Assembly (NCBI GenBank): GCA_005789925.1
Contig: SXWG01000200.1
Span: forward strand, 1 to 6,220
Source: Actinomycetota bacterium
GTDB lineage: Bacteria > Actinomycetota > Acidimicrobiia > Acidimicrobiales > Ilumatobacteraceae
Direction: 5' to 3'
DNA length: 6,220 bases
Shown one piece after another: positions 1-6,191 of this stretch; position 1 is the stretch's first letter, and every line of letters begins with the position of its first letter. The translations under genes and the position numbers were made by a program. The notes below the pieces were generated by a model that saw nothing but the letters and a program-made list of their open reading frames with translations, had not been told where the DNA came from and ran no database searches.

Positions 1-522
1 AGCGTTCGTTGTCGCCCACACCATGAGCGACGTCCACACCACCCACAACGCAGCCGGCAGCTCGATGCCCGGCAGATCAAAACGAGTGAAAGAGAGTGTC
101 TCTGACACGTCGGTCGCCATCACGAGCCATGTCATGGTCAGAACAACGAGACCGAACGTGATGTAACCCTTGCGCTTCCAGAAGATCCCTCGATTGTGGG
201 CTTTTCTAACTTTCAGGAAATCGTCGAGAAAACCCATGAGCGCGAGGAGCAACACACCCGCCCACATGATGAGCGCCTGATTCGAGAAAGGCAAACCCTT
301 TCGCACGTGCGCAACAGCCCAACCGATGAATGCTGCAGTGATGATTGCGGCACCACCCATGGTCGGCGTGCCCTGTTTGGGGCTGTGATGCACCGGACCA
401 TAGTCCTCCTTGCCAAGAATCGGCTGACCAACTCCGAGACGCGCGAATAGTTGCATGAGCGCACGAGAGCCAAGCAATGAGAGCAGCATCGAAACGACGC
501 CGGCGATGAGGACTGCGATCAT
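1..522 (-). CDS. mraY: MraY, phospho-MurNAc-pentapeptide translocase, N-terminal half (cut by window edge)
   Basis: MraY is an integral membrane enzyme that transfers phospho-MurNAc-pentapeptide from UDP to undecaprenyl phosphate, giving lipid I. I translated this strand by hand from the ATG at 522. The frame is open for 174 codons to the window edge, about half of the usual length of roughly 360 residues. The first residues (about 2-22) are hydrophobic. The family signature HHSPKQGTPTMGG lies at 45-57, followed by a hydrophobic segment. FLDD at 98-101 contains the conserved aspartate pair, followed by a basic stretch (KVRKAHNRGIFWKRKG) and another hydrophobic segment. The visible part ends in ATTNA, where the family normally continues into its NLTDGLDGL-like motif. 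The start overlaps the murE stop as ATGA, and GAGAGG (530-535) lies 7 nt upstream, so translation is probably coupled to murE. The missing C-terminal half lies outside the window; I see no sign of a broken gene. Confidence 0.95.
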   Translation of the reverse strand, partial: MIAVLIAGVVSMLLSLLGSRALMQLFARLGVGQPILGKEDYGPVHHSPKQGTPTMGGAAIITAAFIGWAVAHVRKGLPFSNQALIMWAGVLLLALMGFLDDFLKVRKAHNRGIFWKRKGYITFGLVVLTMTWLVMATDVSETLSFTRFDLPGIELPAALWVVWTSLMVWATTNA

Positions 523-1967
523 GCCCGAGCCTCTCTGTCTCGCAGTACGTCACTCGCTACTGCCGCGTCATCGAATTCGAATTGGACACCAGCGATGTCT
601 TGTTGGGCTTCGTGGCCTCGTCCAGCAATCACGATGACGTCACCTGAGCGGGCCTGCTCAATTGCAGTGCTGATTGCTACTCGACGATCGACGACGGTGG
701 TCACGCGTTTCATCGCGTCCATCTCGACTCCGGCCACGATCTGCTCGATGATCACTGAAGGGTCCTCGTGACGCGGATTATCTGATGTGACAACGACAAC
801 ATCGGCGTGCCGAGCGGCGAGCGAGCCCATGACTGGTCGCTTTCCTGCATCTCGGTCTCCCCCGCAACCAAAGACGACGATCAATCGCCCGTCATCCTCT
901 GTAGTCACAGCGGTCAGGAGTCGTTCCAGCGCCTCTGGCGTGTGCGCGTAGTCGACGATGACATGTACGCCGAGAGAATTCGGAATGCTCTGGAAGCGGC
1001 CACGAACCGGCGCCAGAGACGCCAGGCCGGCACGAATTTGCTCATTTGAGAAACCGAGCTCTTTCGCAGTCTCACATGCGGCAATCGCGTTGTCGACGTT
1101 GAAATCTCCACCGATCGGAACGGCGATGTCAACGTTCGTCCAACGGAACGAGACCGACTCGGTGGTCACACGCACGTCAGCCACGTCATGTCGCGAGACC
1201 GGCACCGTGGCGCAGCTTCGTGCGTCGATGAGAAGCCTCCCGTGGACATCGTCTGAATTGATGACCGCGATCGGAGCGAAATCTCTCGTGAAGAGACTCG
1301 CCTTAGCAGCAAAGTAACGCTCGGTCGTCTCGTGATAGTCGAGATGGTCTCGACCGAGATTGGTGAACACGACCGCCGAGAAGGCCGTGCCGTCGACTCG
1401 GAGTTGATCGAGCGCATGTGAGGACACTTCCATGGCGACATGCGACACTCCGTCGGCGAGCGCATCAGCGAAGAATCGCTGAAGCTCTGGTGCCTCCGGC
1501 GTGGTACGCGACCCAGTGAGAGTTCCGAGAACGCGGGTTCGATATCCGGTTTTCTCGAAGATGGCTGCAAGCATCGCCGTCGTCGTAGTCTTGCCGTTCG
1601 TACCGGTCACTCCGACGACGCACAACTTCGTGCTCGGCCAGCCATACAGAGCTGCAGACACTGGCCCCATTGCTGCCCGCACGTTGTTCGTGACGACTCT
1701 CGTGACTGATTCGTCGACTCCGGCAACCTCATGCTCGACGAGAAGTGCCGTCGCTCCGTTCGCCACCGCCTCACGTGCGAAATCATGTCCATCCATTCCC
1801 TGTCCAGGAACACAACAAAACAGATCACCTGGTTTCGCTACGCGAGAATCGAGACACACGCCGGAAATAACGGCGTCCGGACTTCCCATGATGTGCAGTG
1901 GCTCGAATGTCGAGCGAGCAATCAGGTCACCGATTGAACATGAAATCTGAGCGCGGGGTTCCATCAT
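519..1967 (-). CDS. murE: MurE, UDP-MurNAc-L-Ala-D-Glu:meso-diaminopimelate ligase
   Basis: This cytoplasmic Mur ligase adds the third stem-peptide residue to UDP-MurNAc-L-Ala-D-Glu using ATP. Positions here count from the upstream ATG at 1979 (486 residues). The N-terminal UDP-substrate domain includes DSR at 44-46. The ATP-binding P-loop GVTGTNGKT is at 123-131. TTPE and MEVSSHALD (183-191) follow, then FTNLGRDHLDYH (205-216) and AAKASLF with the lysine at 226 that is carbamylated in this family. The C-terminal domain has VDYAHTPEAL (342-351), GCGGDRD (371-377) and DNPR (400-403), the motif typical of enzymes using meso-DAP rather than L-Lys. GRGHE is at 453-457, where GKGHE is more usual. 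I prefer the ATG at 1967 (482 residues) because GGAG at 1974-1977 sits 6 nt upstream; the ATG at 1979 has only a weak GAGAG before it. ftsI ends just upstream and mraY overlaps the stop by 4 nt. Confidence 0.95.
   Translation of the reverse strand: MMEPRAQISCSIGDLIARSTFEPLHIMGSPDAVISGVCLDSRVAKPGDLFCCVPGQGMDGHDFAREAVANGATALLVEHEVAGVDESVTRVVTNNVRAAMGPVSAALYGWPSTKLCVVGVTGTNGKTTTTAMLAAIFEKTGYRTRVLGTLTGSRTTPEAPELQRFFADALADGVSHVAMEVSSHALDQLRVDGTAFSAVVFTNLGRDHLDYHETTERYFAAKASLFTRDFAPIAVINSDDVHGRLLIDARSCATVPVSRHDVADVRVTTESVSFRWTNVDIAVPIGGDFNVDNAIAACETAKELGFSNEQIRAGLASLAPVRGRFQSIPNSLGVHVIVDYAHTPEALERLLTAVTTEDDGRLIVVFGCGGDRDAGKRPVMGSLAARHADVVVVTSDNPRHEDPSVIIEQIVAGVEMDAMKRVTTVVDRRVAISTAIEQARSGDVIVIAGRGHEAQQDIAGVQFEFDDAAVASDVLRDREARA
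530..535 (-). promoter_or_regulatory. Ribosome binding site of mraY inside the end of murE
   Basis: GAGAGG lies 7 nt before the mraY ATG at 522, within the last codons of murE. Together with the ATGA stop/start overlap it indicates translational coupling of the two genes. Confidence 0.65.
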
Positions 1968-1973
1968 GATGGT

Positions 1974-1977
1974 CTCC
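1974..1977 (-). promoter_or_regulatory. Ribosome binding site favouring the murE start at 1967
   Basis: GGAG sits 6 nt before the ATG at 1967 and 9 nt before a second ATG at 1964. It overlaps the upstream in-frame ATG at 1979, which itself follows only GAGAGC after the ftsI stop. The choice changes the protein by 4 to 5 residues. Confidence 0.6.
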
Positions 1978-1985
1978 ATGCTCTC

Positions 1986-4022
1986 TCAGTGTCCGCTCTT
2001 GGCGTCGGCAGGGCACCCAGTTCCCACTCCGGTCGGGGTGATGCCGAGTTCCTGAATGGCCACATTTGCGAGACGGGAGAACACTGGTGCTGCAGCAGTG
2101 CCGCCGAAGCGATCACGCGATGAACCGTCCGGTTCGTCGATACTCACAAGCATCGTGATCTTCGGGTCATCGGCCGGGAAGTACCCGACGAACGAAGCGA
2201 AGTACTTTCTTCCACCTGTCGCCGTCGTGTACGTGCCGTTGTCCTGCGCTTTGTAACCCGTACCGGTCTTCCCCGCGACTGTCATTCCCTTCACCTGCGC
2301 CAGAGTCGCAGTTCCAGAGCAAACAACATCTTTCATGATCGAGGTCATCGTGGTGGCCACTTCAGGCTTCAGTACCGGACGCGTCGCAGCAGGATTCGTC
2401 GACGTCAATTCTCCGTCTGCGTCGATCGTGGCTTTCACCAGTCGCGGTGCGACATACGTGCCGCCATTGGCGACGACATTGACGCCCGCCACGAGTTGAA
2501 GAGGTGTTGCTGCGTATCCGTATCCGTACGTGACCGTCTTTTTCTCCGTACCGAACCATTTACGCGTCGACTTCAGAATGCCCTTGCTTTCACCGGGGTA
2601 CTCGAGACCGGTCGTCGCACCGAATCCGAACGCACGTAAGTACGCGTGCATCTGCTCGGGCTGAAGTGTTCCACCAGTGATGACAGTGCCGAGGTTCGAG
2701 CTCTCTCGCAGGATCTCACGCACCGTCATCTTCATCGTGGGGTGCGGATATGCGTCGCGGATCACGAAACCGTCTTCGCGAAGGACACCGGGCACCACGA
2801 ACTCGGATGAATCGGTCACTTTCCCCTCGTTCAGTGCCGCGCTGACACTGAAGACTTTTGCCACTGACCCCGGCTCGTGCGCTTCGACAGCAGCAAAGTT
2901 GCCGGTGGCCAACTCTGCCTTGCCGTCCTCAGTGCGCCGCACATTTGACATCGCGTAGACGTCACCAGTGCGTGAATCCATCATGATCACTGTCCCCGCG
3001 CGGGCCTTCAACTGGTCGACTCGTTGGAGCAGCGCTTGGTCGACTTGGAATTGAATCGACTTGTCGATCGTCAAGACAAGGTCAAAGCCTGTCTGCGGAT
3101 CCGTGAGCATCGACCCAGTTCCCGAAATCGAATTGCCCTTGTTGTCGCGCTGACGAACAGCCTTGCCATCCACACCAGCCAACAACTCGTTGTACTGCTG
3201 CTCGAGACCCGAGATGCCAACTCCATCCGGATCTGTGCGGCCGATGACGGCTCCGGCGACCCCACTCTCGACCACCCGCGCTGGTTCGGTGTACGACGCG
3301 ACTCCGCTGAGATTGAGGTCGAGAACTGCCTTGGCACGGTTCTTGTCGATCTGGCGAGCGATGTAGACGAAGTTTCCTTCACGCTTACTGAGAGCAGCAA
3401 CAATCCGGTCGTGCTCTTCCACCGGCAATTGAAGAATCGAAGTGACCGCAGCGGCAGTGCCGATTGGGTCGATCACCAACTGTGGGTCTGCGAACAATGT
3501 CGTCGTCGGCACTGAAAGGGCGATCTCACTGCCGTTGCGATCGAAGATGACTCCACGGTCTGCTCGGATGATCGTCGTTCTCGTGCGTTGGTTGATGCTT
3601 GCTGCGTGATATCCATCGCGACGAACGGTCTGGAGCAGACCGACCCACACCGCGAGCACGAGCAATGCAAAGACGATTCCAAGAACAGCGAACGAGAGAC
3701 GCTTTCGAATGCGCTGGTCTACCTCGTAAGACGTCTGTTTCTTTGCGGTCTGGACGGTGCGCTGCTTGAACTGCTCTGTCTGCCTGATCAAGCGTTGACC
3801 GGTCGAACGACCACCTGTCGCTGGTCTGCGAGACGACGCATCGCGTCGCACGTCGTCACGTGTGCGGTCGGCCGTGCGACCAGTTGAACGGTCAGTTGAA
3901 CGCGCTTGCGACGGTCGTCGTGACGAAGGCGTTCCGTGGCTGCGCGACCGACGCTGCACTTCGCGAGCATCGACACTTCGCGATGCACGTTGATGCGATT
4001 CACGCCCGTCCCGTTGGCTCAT
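1986..4022 (-). CDS. ftsI: FtsI/PbpB, class B penicillin-binding protein (septal transpeptidase)
   Basis: This is the monofunctional D,D-transpeptidase that cross-links septal peptidoglycan as part of the divisome. It has 678 residues, close to the mycobacterial PbpB. Residues 1 to about 105 form a hydrophilic cytoplasmic tail very rich in Arg, Ser and Thr. One membrane segment lies at about 109-130 (FAVLGIVFALLVLAVWVGLL). The penicillin-binding dimerisation domain follows, with RGVIFDRNG at 156-164 and GLEQQYNELLAG at 272-283. The transpeptidase domain carries all three active-site motifs: SVAK at 386-389 with nucleophile S386, SSN at 441-443, and KTGT at 585-588. YGYGYAATPLQL at 499-510 is also typical. 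There are no PASTA repeats. The ATG overlaps the ftsL stop as ATGA, with a weak GGTGGGG upstream, so coupling is likely. The protein is complete and should be functional. Confidence 0.96.
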   Translation of the reverse strand: MSQRDGRESHQRASRSVDAREVQRRSRSHGTPSSRRPSQARSTDRSTGRTADRTRDDVRRDASSRRPATGGRSTGQRLIRQTEQFKQRTVQTAKKQTSYEVDQRIRKRLSFAVLGIVFALLVLAVWVGLLQTVRRDGYHAASINQRTRTTIIRADRGVIFDRNGSEIALSVPTTTLFADPQLVIDPIGTAAAVTSILQLPVEEHDRIVAALSKREGNFVYIARQIDKNRAKAVLDLNLSGVASYTEPARVVESGVAGAVIGRTDPDGVGISGLEQQYNELLAGVDGKAVRQRDNKGNSISGTGSMLTDPQTGFDLVLTIDKSIQFQVDQALLQRVDQLKARAGTVIMMDSRTGDVYAMSNVRRTEDGKAELATGNFAAVEAHEPGSVAKVFSVSAALNEGKVTDSSEFVVPGVLREDGFVIRDAYPHPTMKMTVREILRESSNLGTVITGGTLQPEQMHAYLRAFGFGATTGLEYPGESKGILKSTRKWFGTEKKTVTYGYGYAATPLQLVAGVNVVANGGTYVAPRLVKATIDADGELTSTNPAATRPVLKPEVATTMTSIMKDVVCSGTATLAQVKGMTVAGKTGTGYKAQDNGTYTTATGGRKYFASFVGYFPADDPKITMLVSIDEPDGSSRDRFGGTAAAPVFSRLANVAIQELGITPTGVGTGCPADAKSGH
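3881..3904. repeat. Short 12-nt tandem repeat in the FtsI tail
   Basis: CAGTTGAACG occurs at 3881-3890 and again at 3893-3902, a 12-nt period. On the coding strand it gives Arg-Ser-Thr-Asp/Arg-Ser-Thr-Gly at residues 41-48 of FtsI, inside the Arg/Ser-rich cytoplasmic tail. It is in frame and suggests the tail varies by small duplications. Confidence 0.6.
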
Positions 4023-4492
4023 CGACGCGGCCCCACCTGGCGCTTGATGCGTCCGAAATCGTCGAGCTTCGACTCTTGCGTGCTTGCGATGTCCTCATCG
4101 ATCTTTCCGACCGATGCGGCGACTTCTGCGGCCACATCAGCAGGAATCTCGACGACTTTCATTCCGACAGCGGGCACCATTCCGAAACTGCGAGCCTTCT
4201 CGAGCAGCACCGACGGGGACTGCAGCAACGCACGCTCAGCACGCAGCTCGTCGTAATGCGCACGAGCCCGCATGATGTCTCTGTTCAACTCATCGAGCCG
4301 CATCTGCTCTTGAGCCATGTATGCGCGAAGAGCAACAACCGCGAACATCAGCCCGAAGAACAAGATGACGGCCGTGATGACACGACCGACTGTGCGGCGC
4401 TGAGCAGCGGGTACGAGCGCGAGCTCCGGACGTTCGCTGACCTCCTGTGGTCGTGCGCGTCGTGCGACATCGGTGCGCAGTGCAACAGCCAT
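4019..4492 (-). CDS. ftsL: FtsL-like divisome protein (single membrane span plus coiled coil)
   Basis: The protein is 157 residues long and is identified mainly from position and architecture, because this family diverges quickly in sequence. A basic cytoplasmic N-terminus (1-36) is followed by one membrane segment at about 37-57 (GRVITAVILFFGLMFAVVAL). A charged helical stretch with heptad character follows (about 61-92, rich in Q, E, L and R), as expected for the periplasmic coiled coil of FtsL/DivIC. The segment SPSVLLEKARSFGMVP (92-107) matches the family pattern in which a short turn is followed by E..A...GMV. A low-complexity tail of about 50 residues (AEVAASVGKIDEDIAS) ends the protein. 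FtsL partners with FtsB/DivIC and FtsQ to activate FtsWI, which fits its place directly before ftsI. The ATG lies 2 nt after the rsmH stop with GGAG 10 nt upstream, and the stop overlaps the ftsI start. A related DivIC/FtsB-type protein is the alternative. Confidence 0.82.
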   Translation of the reverse strand: MAVALRTDVARRARPQEVSERPELALVPAAQRRTVGRVITAVILFFGLMFAVVALRAYMAQEQMRLDELNRDIMRARAHYDELRAERALLQSPSVLLEKARSFGMVPAVGMKVVEIPADVAAEVAASVGKIDEDIASTQESKLDDFGRIKRQVGPRR

Positions 4493-4494
4493 GG

Positions 4495-5457
4495 TCAGGC
4501 GGCTCCCCCGCTGCGGCGAACAGCTTCATCCCCGAGGCGCTCGATGACACGCAACTTCGCAGAGCGAGCTCGCGGATTGGCTAGCTGTTCAGACGTCGTC
4601 GCGACGCGCGAGACCCGAACGGTCATCGCAAGTGGCTGAGCCCCGCAACCGCACGGCAGACCTGGTGGACATGTGCATCCACCGGTGACTGCGCGTCGAA
4701 GCGTGCGCTTCACGATGCGGTCCTCTCCTGAGTGGTACGTGAGCACGGCAAGTCGTGCACCAGGGGCGAGCAGGTTGATGACGGCTTCAATCGAGGACTC
4801 GAGAATTTCAAGTTCACTGTTCACCGCGATGCGAATTGCTTGAAAGGTGCGCTTTGCCGGGTGGCCACCACGGCGACGCGCGGCAGCGGGTATCGCCATG
4901 GTGACCACATCGGCCAGCTGAACGGTCGTCTCGATCGGTCGGGCAGCAATGATTGCGCGAGCAATTCTGCTCGCGAACTTTTCGTCCGCATTGTCCTGCA
5001 GCATGCGCACGAGATCCTCGAACGTCCATTCATTCACGATGTCGAACGCACTCATCGACTGGTTCTGATCCATGCGCATGTCAAGCGGTGCGTCATGGCG
5101 ATACGAAAACCCACGCTCTGCGACATCGAGTTGCGGTGAAGAAACTCCGAGGTCGAACAATGCGCCGACGACCTTGCTCTCACCCAGGCTCGCCATCAAC
5201 TCTGTGATGCGGTCGAAGCGGGCGTGCCGGAGGGTTGCACGCCCGCTCATCGACCCCAGAGCCGTGGAGGCTGCTCGAAGTGCGTTTTCGTCACGGTCGA
5301 CCCCAAGGAGTCGCAATTCCGAATGTTGCGCGAGCACTGCGATCGAATGGCCGGCGCCACCGAGGGTCGCGTCGACAAACAGACCCGGAGAGATGCCCGC
5401 GAACACCTCGAGAATTTCTGCGAGCATCACCGGCTCATGATGGAACTCGTCCGTCAT
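4495..5457 (-). CDS. rsmH: RsmH (MraW), 16S rRNA C1402 N4-methyltransferase
   Basis: RsmH uses S-adenosylmethionine to methylate N4 of C1402 in the decoding centre of 16S rRNA. From the ATG at 5457 the protein has 320 residues, close to the family norm of about 310. It opens with the conserved HEPVML (7-12). The SAM motif VDATLGGAGHS is at 28-38, GVDRDENAL at 52-60, and ALFDLGVSSPQLD with RGFSYRHDAPLDMRMD at 99-130. GGHPAKRTFQAIRIAVNSELE lies at 197-217. The usual SFHSLEDRIVK signature appears here as LTYHSGEDRIVK (239-250). Just after it is an unusual cluster, CTCPPGLPCGC at 261-271. The ATG has no convincing Shine-Dalgarno sequence. The frame stays open upstream to a GTG at 5730 that overlaps the mraZ stop and has AGGAG 7 nt before it, which would add 91 residues; I treat that as an alternative start. 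ftsL begins 2 nt downstream. Confidence 0.93.
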   Translation of the reverse strand: MTDEFHHEPVMLAEILEVFAGISPGLFVDATLGGAGHSIAVLAQHSELRLLGVDRDENALRAASTALGSMSGRATLRHARFDRITELMASLGESKVVGALFDLGVSSPQLDVAERGFSYRHDAPLDMRMDQNQSMSAFDIVNEWTFEDLVRMLQDNADEKFASRIARAIIAARPIETTVQLADVVTMAIPAAARRRGGHPAKRTFQAIRIAVNSELEILESSIEAVINLLAPGARLAVLTYHSGEDRIVKRTLRRAVTGGCTCPPGLPCGCGAQPLAMTVRVSRVATTSEQLANPRARSAKLRVIERLGDEAVRRSGGAA

Positions 5458-5726
5458 CGCAACCGACCGATTGGCGAGGCGTCGATTCGCGTGATCGAGC
5501 GAGTCAGTCCAGATGCTCGGCAGTTCTCCGGATGACAAGTGCCGTCGGGATGTCTCCCCGAGTCGGCGGCGATGACAGCGGGCGGAGTTGGGGCTAGCCA
5601 CCGTGCCATCCGGAGAACTGCCAAACACCGAGAGTGCGCGGCGAGTGACGTCGACATGAACAGAGTTGAAATTGGTCGAGGGTGAAGCAGAAGGTGCGAG
5701 GAGGTGCGAACGGCGATCATGGGCGA
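5458..5726 (-). other. mraZ-rsmH spacer of about 270 nt (untranslated leader or rsmH N-terminal extension)
   Basis: This is the only sizeable gap in the cluster. It has no stop codon in the rsmH frame, so it could encode a 91-residue N-terminal extension starting at the GTG at 5730. It also has no stop in a second frame, from an ATG at 5720 to a TGA that overlaps the rsmH ATG (5454). By hand count of the rsmH-frame codons, G+C at codon positions 1, 2 and 3 is about 64, 59 and 64 percent. That flat profile looks non-coding in either frame. I see no convincing promoter in it. It holds the inverted repeat at 5519-5622. Confidence 0.55.
5519..5622. repeat. Perfect 16-nt inverted repeat, arms 72 nt apart
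   Basis: GGCAGTTCTCCGGATG at 5519-5534 (plus strand) recurs as its exact reverse complement CATCCGGAGAACTGCC at 5607-5622, with 72 nt between. Partial matches continue inward for a few bases. In the operon mRNA the arms could form a 16-bp stem in the region before rsmH. No U-rich run follows, so it does not resemble a Rho-independent terminator. It could be an RNA structure in the rsmH leader or a pair of oppositely oriented protein sites; neither is shown by the sequence. Confidence 0.8.
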
Positions 5727-6143
5727 TCACGCGTCCGCTCCTGCGATTTGTTGCGTTCCCACTTCGGTGATGCGCTCATGGCGCTCGGGGTCCCAAATTT
5801 CGACACGGTCAAGAGAGCCAGCGACGATGACGCGTGAACTCAGAGAGAGGCCGGCGTATGCACGCAACTTCTCGTCAAGGTTGATGCGACCTTGTGCATC
5901 GACAGTGACTTCGAGCGTGTTCGCCGCAAGCGCACGCTGTTGATTTCGATCGATCTCGCCGGCGCGCACTTTCTGCATCAACTCGTGAGCGACCTGGTCA
6001 AAGGCCTCGGCGGTAAGCACGTCGACGCACTTTCCCTGTCCGAAGGCGAGGTAGCACCGGGGCTCGAGACGGGGACGGAATGCTGCCGGCAACGCAAGTC
6101 GACCCTTGGGGTCCAATTGCCGCTCGTGCACTCCAACAAACAC
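5727..6143 (-). CDS. mraZ: MraZ, transcriptional regulator of the dcw cluster
   Basis: MraZ is a DNA-binding protein with two AbrB-like halves that forms rings and binds short TGGG-type direct repeats before dcw operons; it acts as a repressor in E. coli. From the GTG at 6143 the protein has 138 residues. It starts MFVGVHERQLDPKGRLALPAAFR, as the family does. The two repeat signatures are visible: DPKGR at 11-15 and DAQGR at 82-86, each followed by a hydrophobic strand and a basic helix. The frame could begin at a GTG at 6161 (144 residues), but GGAGA at 6149-6153 lies 5 nt before the GTG at 6143, and that start gives the normal family N-terminus. It is the first gene of the cluster, and its likely operator lies in the promoter about 50 nt upstream. 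The coding end contains AGGAG and a GTGA overlap with an alternative rsmH start. Confidence 0.94.
   Translation of the reverse strand: MFVGVHERQLDPKGRLALPAAFRPRLEPRCYLAFGQGKCVDVLTAEAFDQVAHELMQKVRAGEIDRNQQRALAANTLEVTVDAQGRINLDEKLRAYAGLSLSSRVIVAGSLDRVEIWDPERHERITEVGTQQIAGADA
5738..5742 (-). promoter_or_regulatory. Possible ribosome binding site for an extended rsmH start
   Basis: AGGAG lies 7 nt before the GTG at 5730, inside the last codons of mraZ, and that GTG overlaps the mraZ stop (GTGA). Spacing is ideal for an in-frame RsmH start 91 codons upstream of the conserved ATG. It could also be a chance product of the Ala-Gly-Ala codons. Confidence 0.4.
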
Positions 6144-6148
6144 GGGTT

Positions 6149-6153
6149 TCTCC
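6149..6153 (-). promoter_or_regulatory. Ribosome binding site deciding the mraZ start
   Basis: GGAGA lies 5 nt upstream of the GTG at 6143. The competing in-frame GTG at 6161 has purine-rich sequence only much further upstream. This, with the family-typical MFVG N-terminus, favours the start at 6143. Confidence 0.75.
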
Positions 6154-6154
6154 G

Positions 6155-6167
6155 CTCCCACCGGGAG
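6155..6167 (-). other. Small hairpin in the mraZ leader
   Basis: CTCCC (6163-6167) and GGGAG (6155-6159) can pair around a 3-nt loop directly before the mraZ ribosome binding site. TCTCC at 6164-6168 could instead pair with the GGAGA of that site (6149-6153). Either fold could affect mraZ translation. The stem is short and may be chance in G+C-rich DNA. Confidence 0.3.
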
Positions 6168-6191
6168 ACGACCTATCTCCCCCCTCGAGAC

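Noticed and set aside
3024..3515. Plus-strand open frame of 163 codons
   Set aside because: Entirely antisense to the ftsI transpeptidase and dimerisation region, with no domain or ribosome binding context of its own.
3860..4639. Plus-strand open frame of 259 codons
   Set aside because: It runs antisense across ftsI, the ftsL-like gene and rsmH, all of which have clear family motifs. Its translation shows no recognisable domain, and long antisense frames are expected in G+C-rich coding DNA.
5519..5622. Rho-independent terminator or attenuator between mraZ and rsmH
   Set aside because: The stem is long enough, but no T-run follows on the minus strand and the loop is 72 nt, so it does not fit an intrinsic terminator.
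5454..5720. 88-codon minus-strand frame between mraZ and rsmH whose stop overlaps the rsmH ATG
   Set aside because: The ATGA overlap is attractive, but the translation is Arg/Ser/Pro-rich without a recognisable fold, the start lacks a well-spaced ribosome binding site, and codon-position G+C is flat. It competes with an equally open frame over the same bases.
5458..5726. Internal promoter for rsmH
   Set aside because: TTGGCA and TTGTCA occur on the minus strand, but neither has a credible -10 element at 16-18 nt.
6144..6161. mraZ start at the upstream GTG (6161)
   Set aside because: It would add six residues before the family-typical N-terminus and lacks a well-placed ribosome binding site, unlike the GTG at 6143.
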